A program made the position numbers and the translations under genes. DNA of 64,000 nucleotides from Bacteroidales bacterium (GTDB lineage: Bacteria; Bacteroidota; Bacteroidia; Bacteroidales; F082), in contig JAQVLA010000002.1 of NCBI GenBank assembly GCA_028704385.1, positions 1 to 64,000 of the forward strand, in the 5' to 3' direction. Positions within the stretch are counted from its first letter, which is position 1; the number at the start of each line of letters is the position of its first letter. Positions 63,078-64,000 of the stretch are shown here, piece by piece. The notes beneath the pieces are model-generated. The model was not told the origin of the DNA, did not search any database, and was given only the letters and a program-made list of their open reading frames with translations.

Positions 63078-64000
63078 ATGACAAATATTGCGGCAATTGT
63101 GGGCAGACCCAATGTAGGAAAGTCCACTTTTTTTAACAGGTTAGTGCAGGCGCGACAGGCAATTGTGGAGGAAACCAGCGGCGTTACACGCGATCGCCAT
63201 TATGGTCGCAGCGACTGGAACGGCAAATCTTTTTCGCTGATCGATACGGGTGGCTATGTGGTTGGCTCTGATGATATTTTTGAAGAAGAAATTCGCAAGC
63301 AGGTAGCCCTGGCAATCGACGAAGCTGATGTGATCTTTTTTGTTGTGGATGCCCGTGAAGGCATTCATATTTTAGATCAGGAGGTGGCAAATTTGTTGCG
63401 TCAGTCTAAGAAAAAGGTGTTGCTTGTTGCCAACAAAGTTGATAATCCGGATCGCATCGCCGATGCACAGGAGTTTTATTCCTTCGGTTTGGGCGAGCCA
63501 TTCCCCATTTCGGCTATCAATGGCAGTGGCACTGGCGAGCTGTTGGATGAGATGGTGAAACTTTTGCCTGAGGAAATGACCACCATCGAAAGTGATCTGC
63601 CCAAATTTGCCGTAGTTGGGCGTCCAAATGTGGGGAAATCGTCTATTATCAATGCTTTTCTTGGAATTGAGCGCAACATTGTTACATCCATTGCCGGCAC
63701 CACACGTGATAGCATTCATACCGAATACAATGCTTTCGGGATGAATTTTATCCTGGTGGATACCGCCGGATTGCGGAAAAAGGGAAAAGTTTACGAGAAT
63801 ATTGAATTTTATTCTGTTTTGCGCGCTATTCGTTCTATTGAGGAAAGTGATGTGGTGATTATTTTGATTGATGCGCAAACAGGCATTGAAGCGCAGGATC
63901 TGAATATTCTCAAGCTGGCCGAAAAAAACCGTAAAGGCGTTGTGATTGTAGCCAATAAATGGGATCTGATTGAAAAGGAGAACAACACCCACCTGGAATA
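63078..64000 (+). CDS. der: GTPase Der (EngA), first two-thirds, cut by the window edge
   Basis: The frame runs from the ATG at 63078 to the edge, 307 codons. Two tandem G domains are visible. The first has [14 protein letters not shown] and NKVD; the second has [19 protein letters not shown] and NKWD. The C-terminal KH-like domain lies outside. Der works in 50S ribosome assembly. It forms a ribosome-maturation pair with era. Confidence 0.95.
   Translation, partial: MTNIAAIVGRPNVGKSTFFNRLVQARQAIVEETSGVTRDRHYGRSDWNGKSFSLIDTGGYVVGSDDIFEEEIRKQVALAIDEADVIFFVVDAREGIHILDQEVANLLRQSKKKVLLVANKVDNPDRIADAQEFYSFGLGEPFPISAINGSGTGELLDEMVKLLPEEMTTIESDLPKFAVVGRPNVGKSSIINAFLGIERNIVTSIAGTTRDSIHTEYNAFGMNFILVDTAGLRKKGKVYENIEFYSVLRAIRSIEESDVVIILIDAQTGIEAQDLNILKLAEKNRKGVVIVANKWDLIEKENNTHLE

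Overview
The window comes from a member of the Bacteroidota. Four things point there: three proteins carrying type IX secretion (T9SS) sorting tails, a PorP/SprF-type outer membrane protein, many promoters of the Bacteroidota form (TAnnTTTG near -7, TTG near -33), and split LanB-type lanthipeptide enzymes like those of the Bacteroidota pinensins. The homogentisate pathway needs O2, so the organism can use oxygen at least some of the time. I cannot name a genus from sequence reading alone.

Left end (1-13,390), accessory. A partial YhcG/DUF1016 nuclease gene is followed by a tight minus-strand operon for a class I lanthipeptide. In transcription order it encodes a 73-aa precursor with four Cys, a carboxypeptidase-regulatory/beta-propeller-like exported protein, a LanC cyclase, a LanB split into glutamylation and elimination halves, and a C39-peptidase ABC exporter. 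An 11-bp stem-loop without a U-tract separates the precursor gene from the enzymes. Next to it is a second minus-strand export operon: a MacB-like permease, its ATPase, and a truncated, catalytically incomplete second copy of the C39 exporter's first 80 codons. About 155 bp of imperfect direct repeat flanks this second operon on both sides.

Middle (13,390-43,125), mostly housekeeping. It holds SppA, a GH73-like glucosaminidase, FolK, a deoxynucleoside kinase, a GNAT-nitrilase fusion, a PadR/PspC envelope-stress pair whose pspC gene is cut by one in-frame amber codon, a fused alpha/beta 2-oxoacid dehydrogenase E1, and an S41 protease. Then comes a three-gene T9SS block: a 2226-aa repeat protein with a type B tail, an OmpA/PD40/TPR protein, and PorP/SprF. 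A dihydroorotate-dehydrogenase-like protein, a CREST-superfamily membrane protein, an Old Yellow Enzyme and a complete lower tyrosine degradation operon (hmgA, hppD, fahA, flavin reductase) follow.

Right end (43,125-64,000). Two large gingipain-type C25 proteases with T9SS type A tails sit in tandem, each with its own terminator. They are followed by a GH47 mannosidase-like lipoprotein, a PepSY-like small secreted protein, an NtrC-type regulator converging on a hybrid histidine kinase, a DUF4260 membrane protein, an AlkC-like DNA glycosylase, an alpha/beta hydrolase, an initiator tRNA, Era, and the first part of Der.

The strongest candidate for an under-described system is the lanthipeptide operon with its extra propeller-like protein and the decayed second exporter beside it. 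Other points worth checking are the amber-interrupted pspC gene with a readable PadR operator, and the giant T9SS type B repeat protein operon.
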